From Alcanivorax borkumensis SK2 (GTDB lineage: Bacteria > Pseudomonadota > Gammaproteobacteria > Pseudomonadales > Alcanivoracaceae): a stretch of DNA of 64,000 bases. The stretch is from positions 655,501 through 719,500 of the forward strand of contig NC_008260.1 of assembly GCF_000009365.1 (NCBI RefSeq). The letters are read 5' to 3'. The translations under genes were made by a program, and so were the position numbers. Shown here in pieces: positions 1 to 10,112 of the stretch; the stretch's first letter is position 1; each line of letters begins with the position of its first letter. A model generated the notes under the pieces. It saw only the letters and a program-made list of their open reading frames with translations, was not told the DNA's origin and ran no database searches.

Positions 1-487
1 CGACCCTTGGGCAGACCAGTTTGGTTCTGGCTATCAGCTGACCCAGAGTCTGATTGCGTTTGGTCGAGGGCACTGGTTTGGTGTGGGGCTAGGTAACAGT
101 GTACAGAAGCTATTTTACCTGCCAGAAGCCCATACGGATTTTGTCTATGCAGTGATGTCTGAAGAGCTGGGGCTGCTGGGAAATGTGGCGCTAATCGGTG
201 GTTTTATTCTGCTGGGTTGGCGGGTGTTCCGGATTGGCCACCGTTTGGAAGCGCGCGGATTGTTGTACCACGCCTACCTAGTCTATGGCTGTGCCTTCGT
301 ATTTTGCTCCCAGGCATTTATCAACCTGGGCGTGAACATGGGGCTGCTGCCCACCAAGGGGCTGACCCTGCCCTTTATCAGCTATGGGGGGTCTTCCCTG
401 TTGATTTCCGCCGTTATGGTGGGGCTGATTTTACGAGCCGGAGCGGAAGCGGACCACCTGAAAGCCAGAGGGAGGGCTGCACGATGA
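1..487 (+). CDS. ftsW: FtsW, lipid II polymerase of the divisome (C-terminal part)
   Basis: The reading frame is open from base 2 to the stop at 485-487, so only the last about 161 residues are present; the start lies left of the window. FtsW is a SEDS-family inner-membrane protein that polymerises septal peptidoglycan from lipid II. The visible part holds the hallmark stretch around [19 protein letters not shown] (bases 89-145) and the later segment with [16 protein letters not shown], both typical of SEDS proteins, plus several membrane segments. The stop overlaps the murG start (ATGA), which suggests translational coupling in the dcw operon. Confidence 0.96.
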   Translation, partial: DPWADQFGSGYQLTQSLIAFGRGHWFGVGLGNSVQKLFYLPEAHTDFVYAVMSEELGLLGNVALIGGFILLGWRVFRIGHRLEARGLLYHAYLVYGCAFVFCSQAFINLGVNMGLLPTKGLTLPFISYGGSSLLISAVMVGLILRAGAEADHLKARGRAAR

Positions 488-1557
488 GTGGCACCGTCCT
501 GATTATGGCTGGCGGTACGGGTGGGCATGTATTCCCTGCGCTGGCTGTGGCTGACCAACTGCGCACCCGCGGTTTCGATATTCTCTGGCTGGGCGCGGAA
601 AACGGCATGGAAGGCAACTTAGTGCGCCAGTATGGCTACGAAATTGCCGAATTGTCTGTGTCCCGCCTACGCGGTGGTGGCATCAAGCGTAAGTTGACCG
701 CGCCGTTCAACCTGTTGCGGGCGGTGTTACAGGCGCGGCAGCTGATTCGCGCCCGTCAGCCGGTGCTGGCGGTGGGCTTTGGTGGTTTTGCCAGCGGCCC
801 CGGTGGGCTGGCTGCGCGCTTGTGCAAGGTGCCGGTGGTGGTACATGAGCAGAATGCGGTTCCCGGGCTGACTAATCGCTTGTTGTCTCGTTTATCGACG
901 GTGACCCTGGAAGGGTTCCAGGGTGCTTTTGGTCACCCGCAAGCCTGCTGGGTGGGCAACCCGGTACGTCCGCAGATTACTGCTCTAGAGGAGCCGGCTC
1001 GTCGTTATGCACAGCATCAGGGCGGGCTTCGTGTGCTGGTTCTGGGCGGAAGCCAAGGGGCGCTGGTACTTAATCAGGATCTGCCGGAATTACTATTGGC
1101 GGTACTGGGTCGCGATATACAGGTGCGCCATCAATGCGGCGCCGGGCGTACCGCTGAAGCTGCACCGATTTACCAGGCGCTGGGGCTGCAGGCTCAGGTG
1201 AGTGAATTTATTGATGATATGGCAGAAGCCTACGGGTGGGCGGATTTGGTGATCTGCCGGGCCGGCGCACTGACCGTGGCGGAAGTGGCCGCAGCGGGCG
1301 TGGCCGCCCTGTTTGTACCACTGCCCAGCGCAGTGGATGACCACCAGACATTGAACGCCCGTTGGTTGTCAGAGCGCGGGGCTGCCCTGTTGCTGCCCCA
1401 ACGGGACCTGGGTGCGGTAAGTCTTGCTGGCACCTTGAAACCGGTTGCAGAGCGTGGCCTGTTGGCGCAAATCGCCGAGCGGGCCCGTGAGCAGGCGATG
1501 GCGGATAGTGCAGAGCGCGCCGCCACGCTGTGTGAGGAGGTGGCCAATGGCCGATAA
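484..1557 (+). CDS. murG: MurG, UDP-GlcNAc transferase making lipid II
   Basis: This 357-residue GT-B glycosyltransferase adds GlcNAc to lipid I at the cytoplasmic face of the inner membrane. The ATG at 484 overlaps the ftsW stop, and upstream in-frame codons are ignored because they run back inside ftsW. GGTGGH at residues 10-15 is the N-terminal glycine-rich loop. A second loop (GGSQGA) opens the C-terminal domain, followed by the donor-binding region with [10 protein letters not shown] and a DDHQT segment. Length is normal for the family. The end overlaps the murC start by 11 bases. Confidence 0.98.
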   Translation: MSGTVLIMAGGTGGHVFPALAVADQLRTRGFDILWLGAENGMEGNLVRQYGYEIAELSVSRLRGGGIKRKLTAPFNLLRAVLQARQLIRARQPVLAVGFGGFASGPGGLAARLCKVPVVVHEQNAVPGLTNRLLSRLSTVTLEGFQGAFGHPQACWVGNPVRPQITALEEPARRYAQHQGGLRVLVLGGSQGALVLNQDLPELLLAVLGRDIQVRHQCGAGRTAEAAPIYQALGLQAQVSEFIDDMAEAYGWADLVICRAGALTVAEVAAAGVAALFVPLPSAVDDHQTLNARWLSERGAALLLPQRDLGAVSLAGTLKPVAERGLLAQIAERAREQAMADSAERAATLCEEVANGR

Positions 1558-2971
1558 CGACATTATTCATACGGTGCCGGAGATGCGCCGCATTCGCGGT
1601 ATCCACTTTGTGGGTATCGGCGGTGTGGGCATGTGCGGCATTGCGGAAGTGCTGGCCAACCAGGGTTATGCCATCAGCGGCAGCGACATTAAGGAATCGC
1701 CGGTGCTAGAGCGTCTGCGCAGCCTGGGTGTGAGAGTGGACATTGGCCACCGTGCCGAGAATATCGATGGTGCAGATGTGGTGGTGACCTCCACCGCGGT
1801 GAATACCGAGAACCTGGAAGTGGCGGCGGCCCACGAGCGCCGTATTCCGGTGGTGCCACGGGCTCAGATGTTGGCGGAGTTAATGCGCTTTCGTCACGGT
1901 ATCGCGGTGGCCGGCACCCACGGCAAGACCACCACTACGTCATTAACCGCAGCGATCATGGCGGAGGCAGGGCTGGACCCGACCTTTGTGATTGGTGGCC
2001 GTTTGAATAGCGCGGGCACCAATGCGCGCCTGGGACAGAGCCGTTATCTGGTGGCGGAAGCGGATGAGTCCGATGCCAGTTTCCTGCACTTGCAGCCCAT
2101 GAGCGCCATCGTCACTAATGTTGATGCGGATCACATGCACACCTACGGCGGCGATTTCGCTCAGCTGGAGAATACCTTTATCGAGTTTCTTCACAACCTG
2201 CCGTTCTACGGTGTGGCGGTGATGTGTGTGGATGATCCGGTGGTGCGCAAGCTGCTGCCCCGGGTCAATCGTCAGGTGATTCGATATGGCTTCAGCGAGG
2301 ATGCAGACCTACGTGCGGAGAACGTGCGTCAGGACGGCATGGTGACTCATTTCCGGGTGGTGCGCGCGGAAGGCGAGCCCCTGGACGTGTCGCTAAATAT
2401 GCCCGGACGCCATAACGTGCTTAATGCGCTGGCCGCTATTGCGGTGTCGGCGGATGAGGGTGCGGGCGACGAGGCCATTATCCGTGGCCTGAACAACTTT
2501 ACCGGAGTGGGACGTCGCTTTGACGTGCAAGGCGATTATCACTTTGACGGCGGCAGCGCGACGCTGGTGGATGACTACGGTCACCATCCCCGTGAGGTGG
2601 CTGCCACCATTGATGCCATTCGTGAAGGCTGGCCGGGCCGTCGCCTAGCCATGCTGTTTCAGCCTCACCGTTATACCCGTACCCAAGACCTTTACGAGGA
2701 CTTCGTGGAAGTATTGTCCGGTGTGGATGTATTGCTGATGTTAGAAGTGTATGCCGCTGGGGAAGAACCGATTCCCGGTGCTGACGCCCGTGCTTTGTGT
2801 CGCAGTCTGCGCAAGCGCGGGCTGGAGCCTGTGTTTGTGGATGACCCGGACAAGCTGCAAGGCTTGTTGGCCAGCCAGCTTCAGAATGGCGATCTGCTCG
2901 TCACCCAAGGCGCGGGTAATGTCGGTGCCATCGCCAAGCAGTTGGTTGCTCAGGGAGGCGGCCATGGATAA
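1547..2971 (+). CDS. murC: MurC, UDP-MurNAc-L-alanine ligase
   Basis: A 474-residue cytoplasmic Mur ligase that joins L-alanine to UDP-MurNAc using ATP. The start at 1547 is preceded by a GAGGAGG ribosome binding site and overlaps the murG end. The N-terminal nucleotide-sugar motif GIGGVG is at residues 23-28, and the ATP-binding P-loop GTHGKTTT begins at residue 123. The central [11 protein letters not shown] region and the C-terminal QPHRYTRT motif are typical of MurC rather than of MurD, MurE or MurF. It overlaps ddl by 8 bases. Confidence 0.98.
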   Translation: MADNDIIHTVPEMRRIRGIHFVGIGGVGMCGIAEVLANQGYAISGSDIKESPVLERLRSLGVRVDIGHRAENIDGADVVVTSTAVNTENLEVAAAHERRIPVVPRAQMLAELMRFRHGIAVAGTHGKTTTTSLTAAIMAEAGLDPTFVIGGRLNSAGTNARLGQSRYLVAEADESDASFLHLQPMSAIVTNVDADHMHTYGGDFAQLENTFIEFLHNLPFYGVAVMCVDDPVVRKLLPRVNRQVIRYGFSEDADLRAENVRQDGMVTHFRVVRAEGEPLDVSLNMPGRHNVLNALAAIAVSADEGAGDEAIIRGLNNFTGVGRRFDVQGDYHFDGGSATLVDDYGHHPREVAATIDAIREGWPGRRLAMLFQPHRYTRTQDLYEDFVEVLSGVDVLLMLEVYAAGEEPIPGADARALCRSLRKRGLEPVFVDDPDKLQGLLASQLQNGDLLVTQGAGNVGAIAKQLVAQGGGHG

Positions 2972-3887
2972 GCGTGCATTGAAAGAACGATTGAGCCGAG
3001 TAGGCCGCGTGGCAGTGCTGGCTGGTGGTCGATCTGCAGAACGCGCTGTGTCGCTGAAGAGCGGTGCTGCGGTACATGCAGGCTTGCGTAACTTGGGTTT
3101 GCTCGCAGAGCTGGTGGACCCGGCGGATAAGAGCGTCGATACCTTGAGAGGGTTTGATGCCGCCTTTATTGCCTTGCATGGCCGCGGTGGCGAAGACGGC
3201 GTGATTCAAGGCGTATTGGAGCACCTTGAGATTCCCTACACAGGCTCCGGCGTGATGGCGTCGGCTATCGGCATGGACAAGGTACGTACCAAGCAGCTGT
3301 GGAAAGGTGCGGGTTTGCCCACGCCAGCCTTTTATGTGGCTGGGCGTGAAGAGGCAGAGTTGGGCTTTCCGGTGATCGTCAAGCCAGCCCATGAAGGGTC
3401 GTCCATCGGCATGGCCAAGGCCGATAACACCGAGGAACTGGGCGAAGCGTTAGTGGCCGCGGAAAAATTTGATCAGGACGTGTTGGTTGAAGCCTGGGTC
3501 AACGGCCCGGAGTACACCGTGGCGGTGCTGGGTGATGAAGCTTTGCCGGCTATCCGCCTGCAAACGCCCCATGTCTTCTATGACTTTGAAGCCAAGTACC
3601 AGTCCGACAGCACGGAGTATTTATGTCCGGCTGGGCTGGATGATGCTGATGAGCAGGCGTTGCGCACGTTGGCGCTCACGGCATTCCGCGTTGCCGGATG
3701 CCGTGGCTGGGGCCGGGTAGATGTCATGCGTGATGAGCAAGGCCAGTGGCAGTTGCTGGAAGTGAATACGGTGCCAGGTATGACCGACCATTCTTTAGTG
3801 CCGATGGCTGCGAAAGCCACTGGCCGTGATTTCGATGTGCTGGTAGGTGAGATTCTGCTGGACGCGCTGGAGCGGGGTCGTGGCTAA
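2964..3887 (+). CDS. ddl: D-alanine--D-alanine ligase (DdlB type)
   Basis: A 307-residue ATP-grasp enzyme that makes the D-Ala-D-Ala dipeptide for peptidoglycan stems. The ATG at 2964 follows GGGAGG and overlaps the murC stop by 8 bases. Visible family features are HGRGGEDG near residue 70, [14 protein letters not shown] in the ATP-grasp fold, and [16 protein letters not shown] near the C terminus with the metal-binding Glu and Asn. Its place between murC and ftsQ is the usual site of ddlB in gammaproteobacteria. It overlaps the ftsQ GTG start by 8 bases. Confidence 0.97.
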   Translation: MDKRALKERLSRVGRVAVLAGGRSAERAVSLKSGAAVHAGLRNLGLLAELVDPADKSVDTLRGFDAAFIALHGRGGEDGVIQGVLEHLEIPYTGSGVMASAIGMDKVRTKQLWKGAGLPTPAFYVAGREEAELGFPVIVKPAHEGSSIGMAKADNTEELGEALVAAEKFDQDVLVEAWVNGPEYTVAVLGDEALPAIRLQTPHVFYDFEAKYQSDSTEYLCPAGLDDADEQALRTLALTAFRVAGCRGWGRVDVMRDEQGQWQLLEVNTVPGMTDHSLVPMAAKATGRDFDVLVGEILLDALERGRG

Positions 3888-4656
3888 AAACGCGCCCGCG
3901 CCGCGTGGCGCCCGCCGCAAGCCGGTTAAAAAGGTCGGCGTACCGCTGCGCGAGCGGGTGGCAACGGCGGTGCCATGGATGCTGGTCGGCTCGGTGGCGA
4001 TGGTTAGCCTGCTGGCGGTGATCTACCTGCCCGCGGCGCTGGATGGTTACCCGATCCGCAAGGTGGGCGTGGATGGTGTGACCGATGTGCGCCGTCAACA
4101 GCAGATAGAAACCGCGTTGGCGGCGCTAGTGCGTGAAGAAAATTATTTCTCTGTGCCGCTGGAGGAAATCTACCAGCAATCTCAGGGATTAAGCTGGGTG
4201 GAAGAGGTTTCCGTCCGCCGTCAGTGGCCCGATACCGTGGTGCTGACGGTAGAAGAACGACGCCCGGTGGCCGTGTGGAATGAGTCGGTGTTGGTGTCGG
4301 ACAGCGGGCAGCCGTTCAAGGCACTGAAGCAGTACGACCTGGACGATCTGCCTCACCTGAATGGCCCGGAACAGCGGTTGGAGGAAGTCATGGGCTTCTA
4401 CCACAGCATGGGCAAAACGCTGGCGGATGTGGATTTGAGCATTCGTAGTATGGAGGTCAATGCGCGCCTGACCGCGCGCCTGACGCTGAATAACGACATG
4501 GAACTGGTGGTTGACCGTGAGCATTACACCACCAAATTACGCCGTTTTGTGCGGCTTTATCGTGGCGTGCTGAACACGGATAGCCGTCAGGTAGCTCGGG
4601 TCGATTTGCGTTATGCGGACGGCATGGCAGTGACCTGGCGCGAGCAGCAAAGTTAG
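3880..4656 (+). CDS. ftsQ: FtsQ, divisome assembly protein
   Basis: A 258-residue single-pass inner-membrane protein that links FtsB/FtsL to the division machinery. I chose the GTG at 3880 because it sits behind the AGCGGGG sequence, overlaps ddl by 8 bases like the neighbouring junctions, and gives the usual basic cytoplasmic tail. The tail is followed by one membrane segment (about residues 27-47), then a POTRA domain (YPIRKVGVDGV) and the FtsQ beta domain (VSVRRQWPDTVVLTVEER). An in-frame ATG at 3847 lies well inside ddl and is unlikely. Confidence 0.94.
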   Translation: MAKNAPAPRGARRKPVKKVGVPLRERVATAVPWMLVGSVAMVSLLAVIYLPAALDGYPIRKVGVDGVTDVRRQQQIETALAALVREENYFSVPLEEIYQQSQGLSWVEEVSVRRQWPDTVVLTVEERRPVAVWNESVLVSDSGQPFKALKQYDLDDLPHLNGPEQRLEEVMGFYHSMGKTLADVDLSIRSMEVNARLTARLTLNNDMELVVDREHYTTKLRRFVRLYRGVLNTDSRQVARVDLRYADGMAVTWREQQS

Positions 4657-4669
4657 GAGAAAGGGTGAC

Positions 4670-5905
4670 ATGGCGACTGCAACAGAAAACATGATTGTCG
4701 GACTTGATATTGGCACCTCAAAGGTAGTTGCCATCGTCGGCCAGACAGCAGCCGATGGCACCTTGGAAATCGTCGGTCTGGGCTCGCAACCGTCACGGGG
4801 CATGAAAAAGGGCGTGGTGGTGGATATCGAAGCCACCGTGCGCTCGATTCAGCGTGCGGTGGAAGAAGCCGAGCTAATGGCGGGTTGTCATATTCACACG
4901 GTGTACGCCGGTATTGCCGGTTCCCATGTGCGTAGCCTCAATTCCCACGGCATTGTTGCCATTCGCGACAGGGAAGTGGCCCAGGCAGATATTGACCGGG
5001 TGATCGACGCGGCCCAAGCGGTGGCGATTCCGGCGGACCAGAAAACCTTGCATGTGCTGCCACAGGAATATGTGGTGGACAACCAGGAAGGTGTGCGCGA
5101 GCCCATCGGTATGAGCGGCGTGCGCTTGGAAGCCAAAGTGCATTTGGTGACCTGTGCGGTGAATGCGGTGCAAAACATCGAGAAATGTGTGCGTCGCTGC
5201 AACTTGGAAGTCGATGACGTCATCCTTGAGCAGTTAGCGAGTGCTCACGCCGTGCTCACCGAAGATGAGCGCGAACTGGGTGTCTGCATCGTGGATATTG
5301 GCGGCGGCACCACGGATATCGCCATCTTCACCGAAGGCGCCATTCGTCATACCGCCAATATTCCCATTGCTGGGGACCAGGTGACTAACGATATCGCTAT
5401 GGCGTTGCGCACCCCCAAACAGCATGCCGACGAAATCAAAATCAAGTACGCCTGTGCGTTGACTCAACTGGCTGGCGCAGATGAAACCATCAAGGTGCCC
5501 AGCGTGGGTGATCGTCCGCCGCGCACCCTTAGCCGTCAGAATCTGGCTGAGGTGGTGGAGCCACGTTACGACGAATTGTTCACCTTAGTGCAGGCGGAAA
5601 TTCGTCGCTCCGGATTTGAAGATTTGATCCCTGGCGGGATTGTGCTCACCGGTGGCTCTTCGAAGATTGAAGGGGCAGTGGATTTGGCTGAGGAGATTTT
5701 TCATATGCCGGTTCGCCTAGGTGCGCCGCAGGGTATTTCTGGGCTGATTGATGTGGTGAAAAACCCAATTTACTCCACCTCTGTGGGCCTGCTGTTGTAC
5801 GGCCAGCGCATGGAGAAGGAAGGCACTAGCGCCAAGGCCCAAGCCGGTGGTGGTGAGCTGGACTGGCTGGAACGTATTAAGAGCTGGTTCAAAGGTAATT
5901 TTTAG
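4670..5905 (+). CDS. ftsA: FtsA, actin-like membrane tether of FtsZ
   Basis: This 411-residue actin-family ATPase anchors FtsZ to the membrane and recruits later division proteins. It starts 13 bases after ftsQ behind AGGAGAAAGG. The N-terminal phosphate-binding motif is GLDIGTSKV. The second phosphate loop is VDIGGGTTDIA, followed by the adenosine motif GGIVLTGGSSKIEG. The C-terminal tail (WLERIKSWFKGNF) is an amphipathic membrane-targeting helix like that of E. coli FtsA. Confidence 0.98.
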   Translation: MATATENMIVGLDIGTSKVVAIVGQTAADGTLEIVGLGSQPSRGMKKGVVVDIEATVRSIQRAVEEAELMAGCHIHTVYAGIAGSHVRSLNSHGIVAIRDREVAQADIDRVIDAAQAVAIPADQKTLHVLPQEYVVDNQEGVREPIGMSGVRLEAKVHLVTCAVNAVQNIEKCVRRCNLEVDDVILEQLASAHAVLTEDERELGVCIVDIGGGTTDIAIFTEGAIRHTANIPIAGDQVTNDIAMALRTPKQHADEIKIKYACALTQLAGADETIKVPSVGDRPPRTLSRQNLAEVVEPRYDELFTLVQAEIRRSGFEDLIPGGIVLTGGSSKIEGAVDLAEEIFHMPVRLGAPQGISGLIDVVKNPIYSTSVGLLLYGQRMEKEGTSAKAQAGGGELDWLERIKSWFKGNF

Positions 5906-6039
5906 CAAGAATCGCAGCACGCTTCTCGATCAGGGAAGCGTCAGATAAGGGCAAGCGGTTGTTCCGGGCCGCGGCAACATGACCGGAACACTTCGACGTA
6001 ATGTGCAGTAAACAGGGAAGCAAAAACGGGAGATCAACC

Positions 6040-7206
6040 ATGCAATTTAAACTGGAAGACAGCGTGCCGCATGGCGCGGTAATCAAAGTGGTAGGTGTCG
6101 GTGGCGGCGGCGGCAATGCCGTGGATCACATGGTGCGTTCGGGTGTGGAAGGGGTAGATTTCATCTGCGCCAACACGGACGCCCAGGCCCTGCGTAATGC
6201 CTCATCCAAAACCGTAATTCAGCTGGGTAGCCAGGTGACCAAGGGTTTGGGTGCGGGTGCCAATCCGGAAATTGGCCGTCAATCGGCACAGGAAGACCGC
6301 GATCGCATCGCTGAGCTGTTGGATGGTGCCGATATGGTATTCGTAACAGCCGGTATGGGCGGTGGTACGGGTACCGGTGCCGCTCCGGTGGTGGCCGAAA
6401 TCGCCAAGGAACTGGGCATCTTGACTGTAGCCGTGGTTACCAAGCCGTTCCCCTTCGAAGGCAAGAAGCGTATGCGTTCTGCCCAGCAGGGGATTGATGA
6501 TCTGAAAGAACACGTTCATTCACTGATCACCATTCCCAACGAAAAGCTGCAAGCGGTATTGGGCGGCTCCACTAGCCTGTTGGATGCGTTCAAGGCGGCA
6601 AACGAAGTATTGCAAGGTGCGGTGAAAGGGATTGCCGACCTGATTGTTCGCCCCGGCATGATTAACGTGGATTTCGCTGACGTGCGCACCGTGATGAGCG
6701 AAATGGGCACCGCGATGATGGGCACGGGTACCGCCAGTGGCGACAACCGTGCAGCGGAAGCCGCCCAAGCCGCTATCTCCAGCCCGTTGCTGGAAGATGT
6801 GGATTTGCGTGGTGCGCGGGGTATCCTGATTAACATTACTGCCAATGAGTCCATCGCTCTGGATGAGTTCTCGGAAGTGGGTGACATCGTCAGTGAATTG
6901 GCTGGGGATGACGCCAATGTGATTATCGGTACTGCCATTGACCCGGATATGGGCGATAGCATCAGCGTTACCGTGGTCGCCACTGGTCTGGGCGCAGCGG
7001 CTCAGGAACTAAAAGTCGTGCGGGGCCGTCAGACTCCTGTCGCGGCGGACGGACGGGTGGACTACAGCGATTTGGATCGCCCGGCTGTAGAGCGTAAACG
7101 CGCCGCTCAGCAGGCTGCAAGCGGCCGAGGCCAGCAAGCGGTGAGCACCGCCGAAGATCTGGATTTCATCGATATCCCGACCTTTCTGCGCCGCCAGGCC
7201 GACTAA
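6040..7206 (+). CDS. ftsZ: FtsZ, tubulin-like division ring protein
   Basis: A 388-residue GTPase that polymerises into the Z ring. The ATG at 6040 is preceded by CGGGAGA; a longer in-frame extension from 6001 lacks a site and does not resemble FtsZ. The GTP-binding signature GGGTGTG lies near residue 107. The C-terminal peptide [11 protein letters not shown] is the conserved FtsA/ZipA-binding tail. The 134-base gap after ftsA contains two inverted repeats (5928-5949 and around 5960-5986), which may host regulation of ftsZ; that is inference. Confidence 0.99.
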   Translation: MQFKLEDSVPHGAVIKVVGVGGGGGNAVDHMVRSGVEGVDFICANTDAQALRNASSKTVIQLGSQVTKGLGAGANPEIGRQSAQEDRDRIAELLDGADMVFVTAGMGGGTGTGAAPVVAEIAKELGILTVAVVTKPFPFEGKKRMRSAQQGIDDLKEHVHSLITIPNEKLQAVLGGSTSLLDAFKAANEVLQGAVKGIADLIVRPGMINVDFADVRTVMSEMGTAMMGTGTASGDNRAAEAAQAAISSPLLEDVDLRGARGILINITANESIALDEFSEVGDIVSELAGDDANVIIGTAIDPDMGDSISVTVVATGLGAAAQELKVVRGRQTPVAADGRVDYSDLDRPAVERKRAAQQAASGRGQQAVSTAEDLDFIDIPTFLRRQAD

Positions 7207-7221
7207 CGGCCTGGCGAGATG

Positions 7222-7250
7222 GGTGCAAAATAAGGGTGTTCCAGTATAAT
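7222..7250 (+). promoter_or_regulatory. Candidate sigma-70 promoter for lpxC
   Basis: A perfect TATAAT hexamer lies at 7245-7250, 66 bases before the lpxC start. The matching -35 region at about 7222-7227 is poor, so this rests mainly on the -10 box and its place between ftsZ and lpxC. Confidence 0.4.
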
Positions 7251-7276
7251 CGCGCCCTAATTTTGTGTTGAGGAAA

Positions 7277-7298
7277 GCGGTATCCTTAGGATACCCGC
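7277..7298 (+). repeat. Leader hairpin upstream of lpxC
   Basis: GGTATCC and GGATACC are separated by TTA, with two more G-C pairs below a one-base bulge. The hairpin ends 17 bases before the lpxC ATG and could affect its translation; no T-run follows, so it is not a terminator. Confidence 0.4.
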
Positions 7299-7315
7299 AG
7301 CTGTGTGACAGACTG

Positions 7316-8230
7316 ATGATCAGACAACGAACGCTAAAAAACGTGATCCGCGCCACTGGCGTAGGGCTTCACACCGGCGAAAAGGTCTACATGACCGTGC
7401 GCCCGGCACCGGTGGATACCGGTATCGTGTTCCGGCGAGTGGACCTGGACCCTGTTGTGGAGATCAAGGCTGCTGCGGACGCGGTGGGCGAAACCACGCT
7501 CTCTTCCACGCTGGTTCAGGATGGCGTGAAAGTGGGTACGGTAGAGCACTTCTTGTCCGCCATGGCGGGCCTCGGGATTGATAACGCCTTTGTGGAGTTG
7601 TCTGCCCCGGAGATGCCGATCATGGATGGTAGTGCTGGTCCGTTCGTCTTCCTCCTGCAATCTGCTGGTATCAAGGAACAGGAAGCCGCCAAGAAGTTTA
7701 TCCGCATCAAAAAAGAAGTGACGGTGCGTGAAGACGACAAAACGGCAACATTCGTGCCTTTTGACGGCTTCAAGGTGACTTTTTCTATCGAGTTCGATCA
7801 CCCGGTGTTTGAAGAGCGCAACCAGCTGGCCAGTATCGACTTCTCCACGACCTCGTTCGTGAAAGAAGTGGCCCGTGCCCGGACCTTTGGTTTTATGCGC
7901 GATATCGAGTTTCTGCGCAGTCAGAACTTGGCGTTGGGTGGCAGTGTCGATAATGCCATTGTGGTGGACGAATACCGTATCCTCAACGAAGACGGTCTGC
8001 GTTATGACGACGAGTTCGTCAAACACAAGATGCTAGATGCCATTGGCGACTTGTATCTGCTGGGCCACAGCCTGATTGGTGAGTTCATTGGCCATAAGTC
8101 TGGCCATGCACTTAACAATGCGCTGTTGCGGGAGATCCTCCGTCAGGAAGACTCCTACGAGGTGGTGACGTTCGAAGATGCCACCGATGCACCTGTGTCT
8201 TATATGCGCCCTGTTTTGGCTGCAGAATAA
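7316..8230 (+). CDS. lpxC: LpxC, UDP-3-O-acyl-GlcNAc deacetylase
   Basis: This 304-residue zinc enzyme carries out the committed step of lipid A synthesis in the cytoplasm. The ATG at 7316 yields the canonical start [22 protein letters not shown] carries the first zinc histidine, and [15 protein letters not shown] carries the second His and the Asp ligand, followed by the catalytic His in GHKSGH. Its location just after ftsZ matches Pseudomonas and E. coli. A strong hairpin after the stop probably ends the transcript. Confidence 0.98.
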   Translation: MIRQRTLKNVIRATGVGLHTGEKVYMTVRPAPVDTGIVFRRVDLDPVVEIKAAADAVGETTLSSTLVQDGVKVGTVEHFLSAMAGLGIDNAFVELSAPEMPIMDGSAGPFVFLLQSAGIKEQEAAKKFIRIKKEVTVREDDKTATFVPFDGFKVTFSIEFDHPVFEERNQLASIDFSTTSFVKEVARARTFGFMRDIEFLRSQNLALGGSVDNAIVVDEYRILNEDGLRYDDEFVKHKMLDAIGDLYLLGHSLIGEFIGHKSGHALNNALLREILRQEDSYEVVTFEDATDAPVSYMRPVLAAE

Positions 8231-8346
8231 GTAGCGGTAAAGTAAAAAGTAAGTTGGAAAGCGAGTTGGCCGCTTCGGATCAGGATGACCCGGAAGTGAT
8301 GCTGGCTCCGACCGAAGCAATTCGGTTGTACGTCGAAGTCCTGTGG

Positions 8347-8377
8347 ACCACCTGGCCGTCTCCCGCGGCCAGGTGGT
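8347..8377 (+). terminator. Shared hairpin between convergent lpxC and dciA
   Basis: ACCACCTGGCC (8347-8357) pairs perfectly with GGCCAGGTGGT (8367-8377) over 11 bases with a 9-base loop. It sits between two convergent genes and ends three bases before the dciA stop codon. The T-run on the plus strand is weak (TTATTTAT). Confidence 0.6.
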
Positions 8378-8380
8378 TAT

Positions 8381-8824
8381 TTATCGGGCTCCCCCGCGGC
8401 TGGCTAGCCGCAGTAATGATGCTTTTAACGCATCATCCTCGATGGCTTCGGCCACTGCTTCTATATGCTGGGCACTTTCTTGGGCTAAATGTGGCCTTAC
8501 TGTTTCTTTGGCATGCCTATTGCTTTGCATGGGTTGGCGTTTGCCTCCGACCACGATTTTGATCTGCTCCCCGGGCATGGCTTGCTGAAGCTTCGGGAGA
8601 TGGAAGCGTAAGAGTTGAGCGGTGGCGCTAGTTTCTGTAATGGCCAGCCAGCGGTGTTGATCTTCCACAAGCGCCACTCGCTCACGAAGGGCGGGGGGCA
8701 GGCAGTCCAACGGATCATCTTTCTCTTGTGCAGGAACCTTGCGGGCTTCTTTTACCAAGGCTGACAGAGCGGGGTGACCGCTTAGCAGAGAGAGAAGGGC
8801 TTTGGGCGACGTTGTCTTGCTCAT
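8381..8824 (-). CDS. dciA: DciA (DUF721), replicative helicase loader
   Basis: This 147-residue protein matches the DUF721/DciA family that loads DnaB helicase in bacteria lacking DnaC. Support is the C-terminal half with the family-like segment around HRWLAITETSATAQLLRFHLP, together with conserved position: in Pseudomonas a DUF721 gene lies reversed between lpxC and an M23 peptidase gene ahead of secA, exactly as here. The protein is basic and helical at the C terminus. Other frames over this stretch show no family resemblance. Confidence 0.82.
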   Translation of the reverse strand: MSKTTSPKALLSLLSGHPALSALVKEARKVPAQEKDDPLDCLPPALRERVALVEDQHRWLAITETSATAQLLRFHLPKLQQAMPGEQIKIVVGGKRQPMQSNRHAKETVRPHLAQESAQHIEAVAEAIEDDALKASLLRLASRGGAR

Positions 8825-8923
8825 GGTTTTTACTTAGACTAGCCTGCAGATTGTAAAAAAAATTATAAGCGTAGTATAACTTGTTGAATTGAATGACTTT
8901 TAGATGGTGCGTTACGAAACGTT

Positions 8924-9856
8924 ATGAACATCATAGTCCTTAATAGCAAGCGCGGCCATTCGCGCACACTGCCCGTTCCCCGTCATTGGCCTTGGCTATT
9001 GGCTGTGGTGCTGGTGGCGTTTCCTGTCCTTATTGGTGTTAGTGCTTACCTATTGGCTTATAGGGTCGGTGGTCAGCCTGAATTCGCCTCAATGATGACG
9101 AAGCGCTTTGCCAGCCAGCTGGAGCAGCAACAGCTGGCGCTCTCTGAACTGGATCAACAAAGCCAGGAACAATTCCGAGCGTTGACCCTTAAGTTGGCTC
9201 AGGCTCAAGCGCGTCTGGTTCGCCTGGATGCATTGGGCGAGCGCTTGGTTGAAGTGGCCGACATTGGTGGTGACGAATTCGATTTTAGCAGTGTCCCCGG
9301 TGTAGGCGGCCCAGAAGCTTCAGAAGAGGGGGCCAGCTACGAGTTGCCATCGTTTATGGTAGCGCTAGATCAGATGACTACTACGCTGGAGCGTCGCGAA
9401 CGTCAGTTGGATATTCTGGAGGATCTGTTGGCGGATAAGCAACTGGAAGATCAGACCTACCTGTCTGGCCGTCCGCTGACCAAGGGCTGGATGTCCAGCC
9501 GTTTTGGGCGACGTTCCGATCCATTCTCCGGCCGCGTAGCTTGGCATAAAGGGGTCGATTTCGCAGGCAAGGAAGGAACGCCGATTGTGGCCACCGGTGC
9601 TGGCGTTGTGACTTATTCCGGTGAGCGCTCTGGTTATGGAAAAATGGTTGAGATTAATCACGGTAATGGTTTGTCCACTCGCTACGGGCACGCTATGGAG
9701 CTGCTGGTTGAACCAGGAGAAATTGTTCGAACCGGTGATGTGGTGGGCAAAGTGGGCAGTTCTGGTCGTTCGACAGGTCCACACGTGCATTATGAAGTGC
9801 TCAAGAACGGTGCTCAGGTGAACCCTCAACCTTATATTTATCGCGCACGGCGGTAG
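8924..9856 (+). CDS. M23-family envelope metallopeptidase
   Basis: A 310-residue protein with a short basic N terminus, one membrane segment (about residues 24-47), a coiled coil rich in Gln and Leu, then a LytM/M23 domain. The zinc-site residues are all visible: HKGVDFA (HxxxD) and HVHY (HxH). This suggests an active DD-endopeptidase rather than a degenerate LytM activator. It sits immediately upstream of secA as in Pseudomonas. Likely role is peptidoglycan hydrolysis or remodelling from the inner membrane; the exact substrate cannot be read from the sequence. Confidence 0.88.
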   Translation: MNIIVLNSKRGHSRTLPVPRHWPWLLAVVLVAFPVLIGVSAYLLAYRVGGQPEFASMMTKRFASQLEQQQLALSELDQQSQEQFRALTLKLAQAQARLVRLDALGERLVEVADIGGDEFDFSSVPGVGGPEASEEGASYELPSFMVALDQMTTTLERRERQLDILEDLLADKQLEDQTYLSGRPLTKGWMSSRFGRRSDPFSGRVAWHKGVDFAGKEGTPIVATGAGVVTYSGERSGYGKMVEINHGNGLSTRYGHAMELLVEPGEIVRTGDVVGKVGSSGRSTGPHVHYEVLKNGAQVNPQPYIYRARR

Positions 9857-9869
9857 CAAAATTGTGAAA

Positions 9870-9896
9870 AATGGCCCCGTAAGGGGCCGTTTTCGT
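9870..9896 (+). terminator. Rho-independent terminator after the M23 peptidase gene
   Basis: GGCCCC (9873-9878) and GGGGCC (9883-9888) form a tight GC stem, extended by A-T pairs and followed by TTTTC. It separates the peptidase gene from secA. The remaining 215 bases before secA show no convincing gene. Confidence 0.75.
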
Positions 9897-10112
9897 TAAG
9901 CGCCCTTGATAACCTAGATTACCACCTTATCTCTTCATCCTATTGTGTTTAGAATGGCTGGGCTTGTGGAAGAAGGCTGCTCATTTGGATTCTGTGCCAG
10001 ATCTGACGTCTTTCGTGAAGCTCACCAGTTTCGCGCAACAAACTATGTGTGCGGTGAATCACTTTGCCGCCACCGGGCTGTTTGTCCTGACTTTTACTGA
10101 ACCGGAAGTTTT

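Noticed and set aside
8254-8562. Plus-strand frame after lpxC
   Set aside because: It runs across the terminator hairpin and opposite dciA, which has clear family resemblance.
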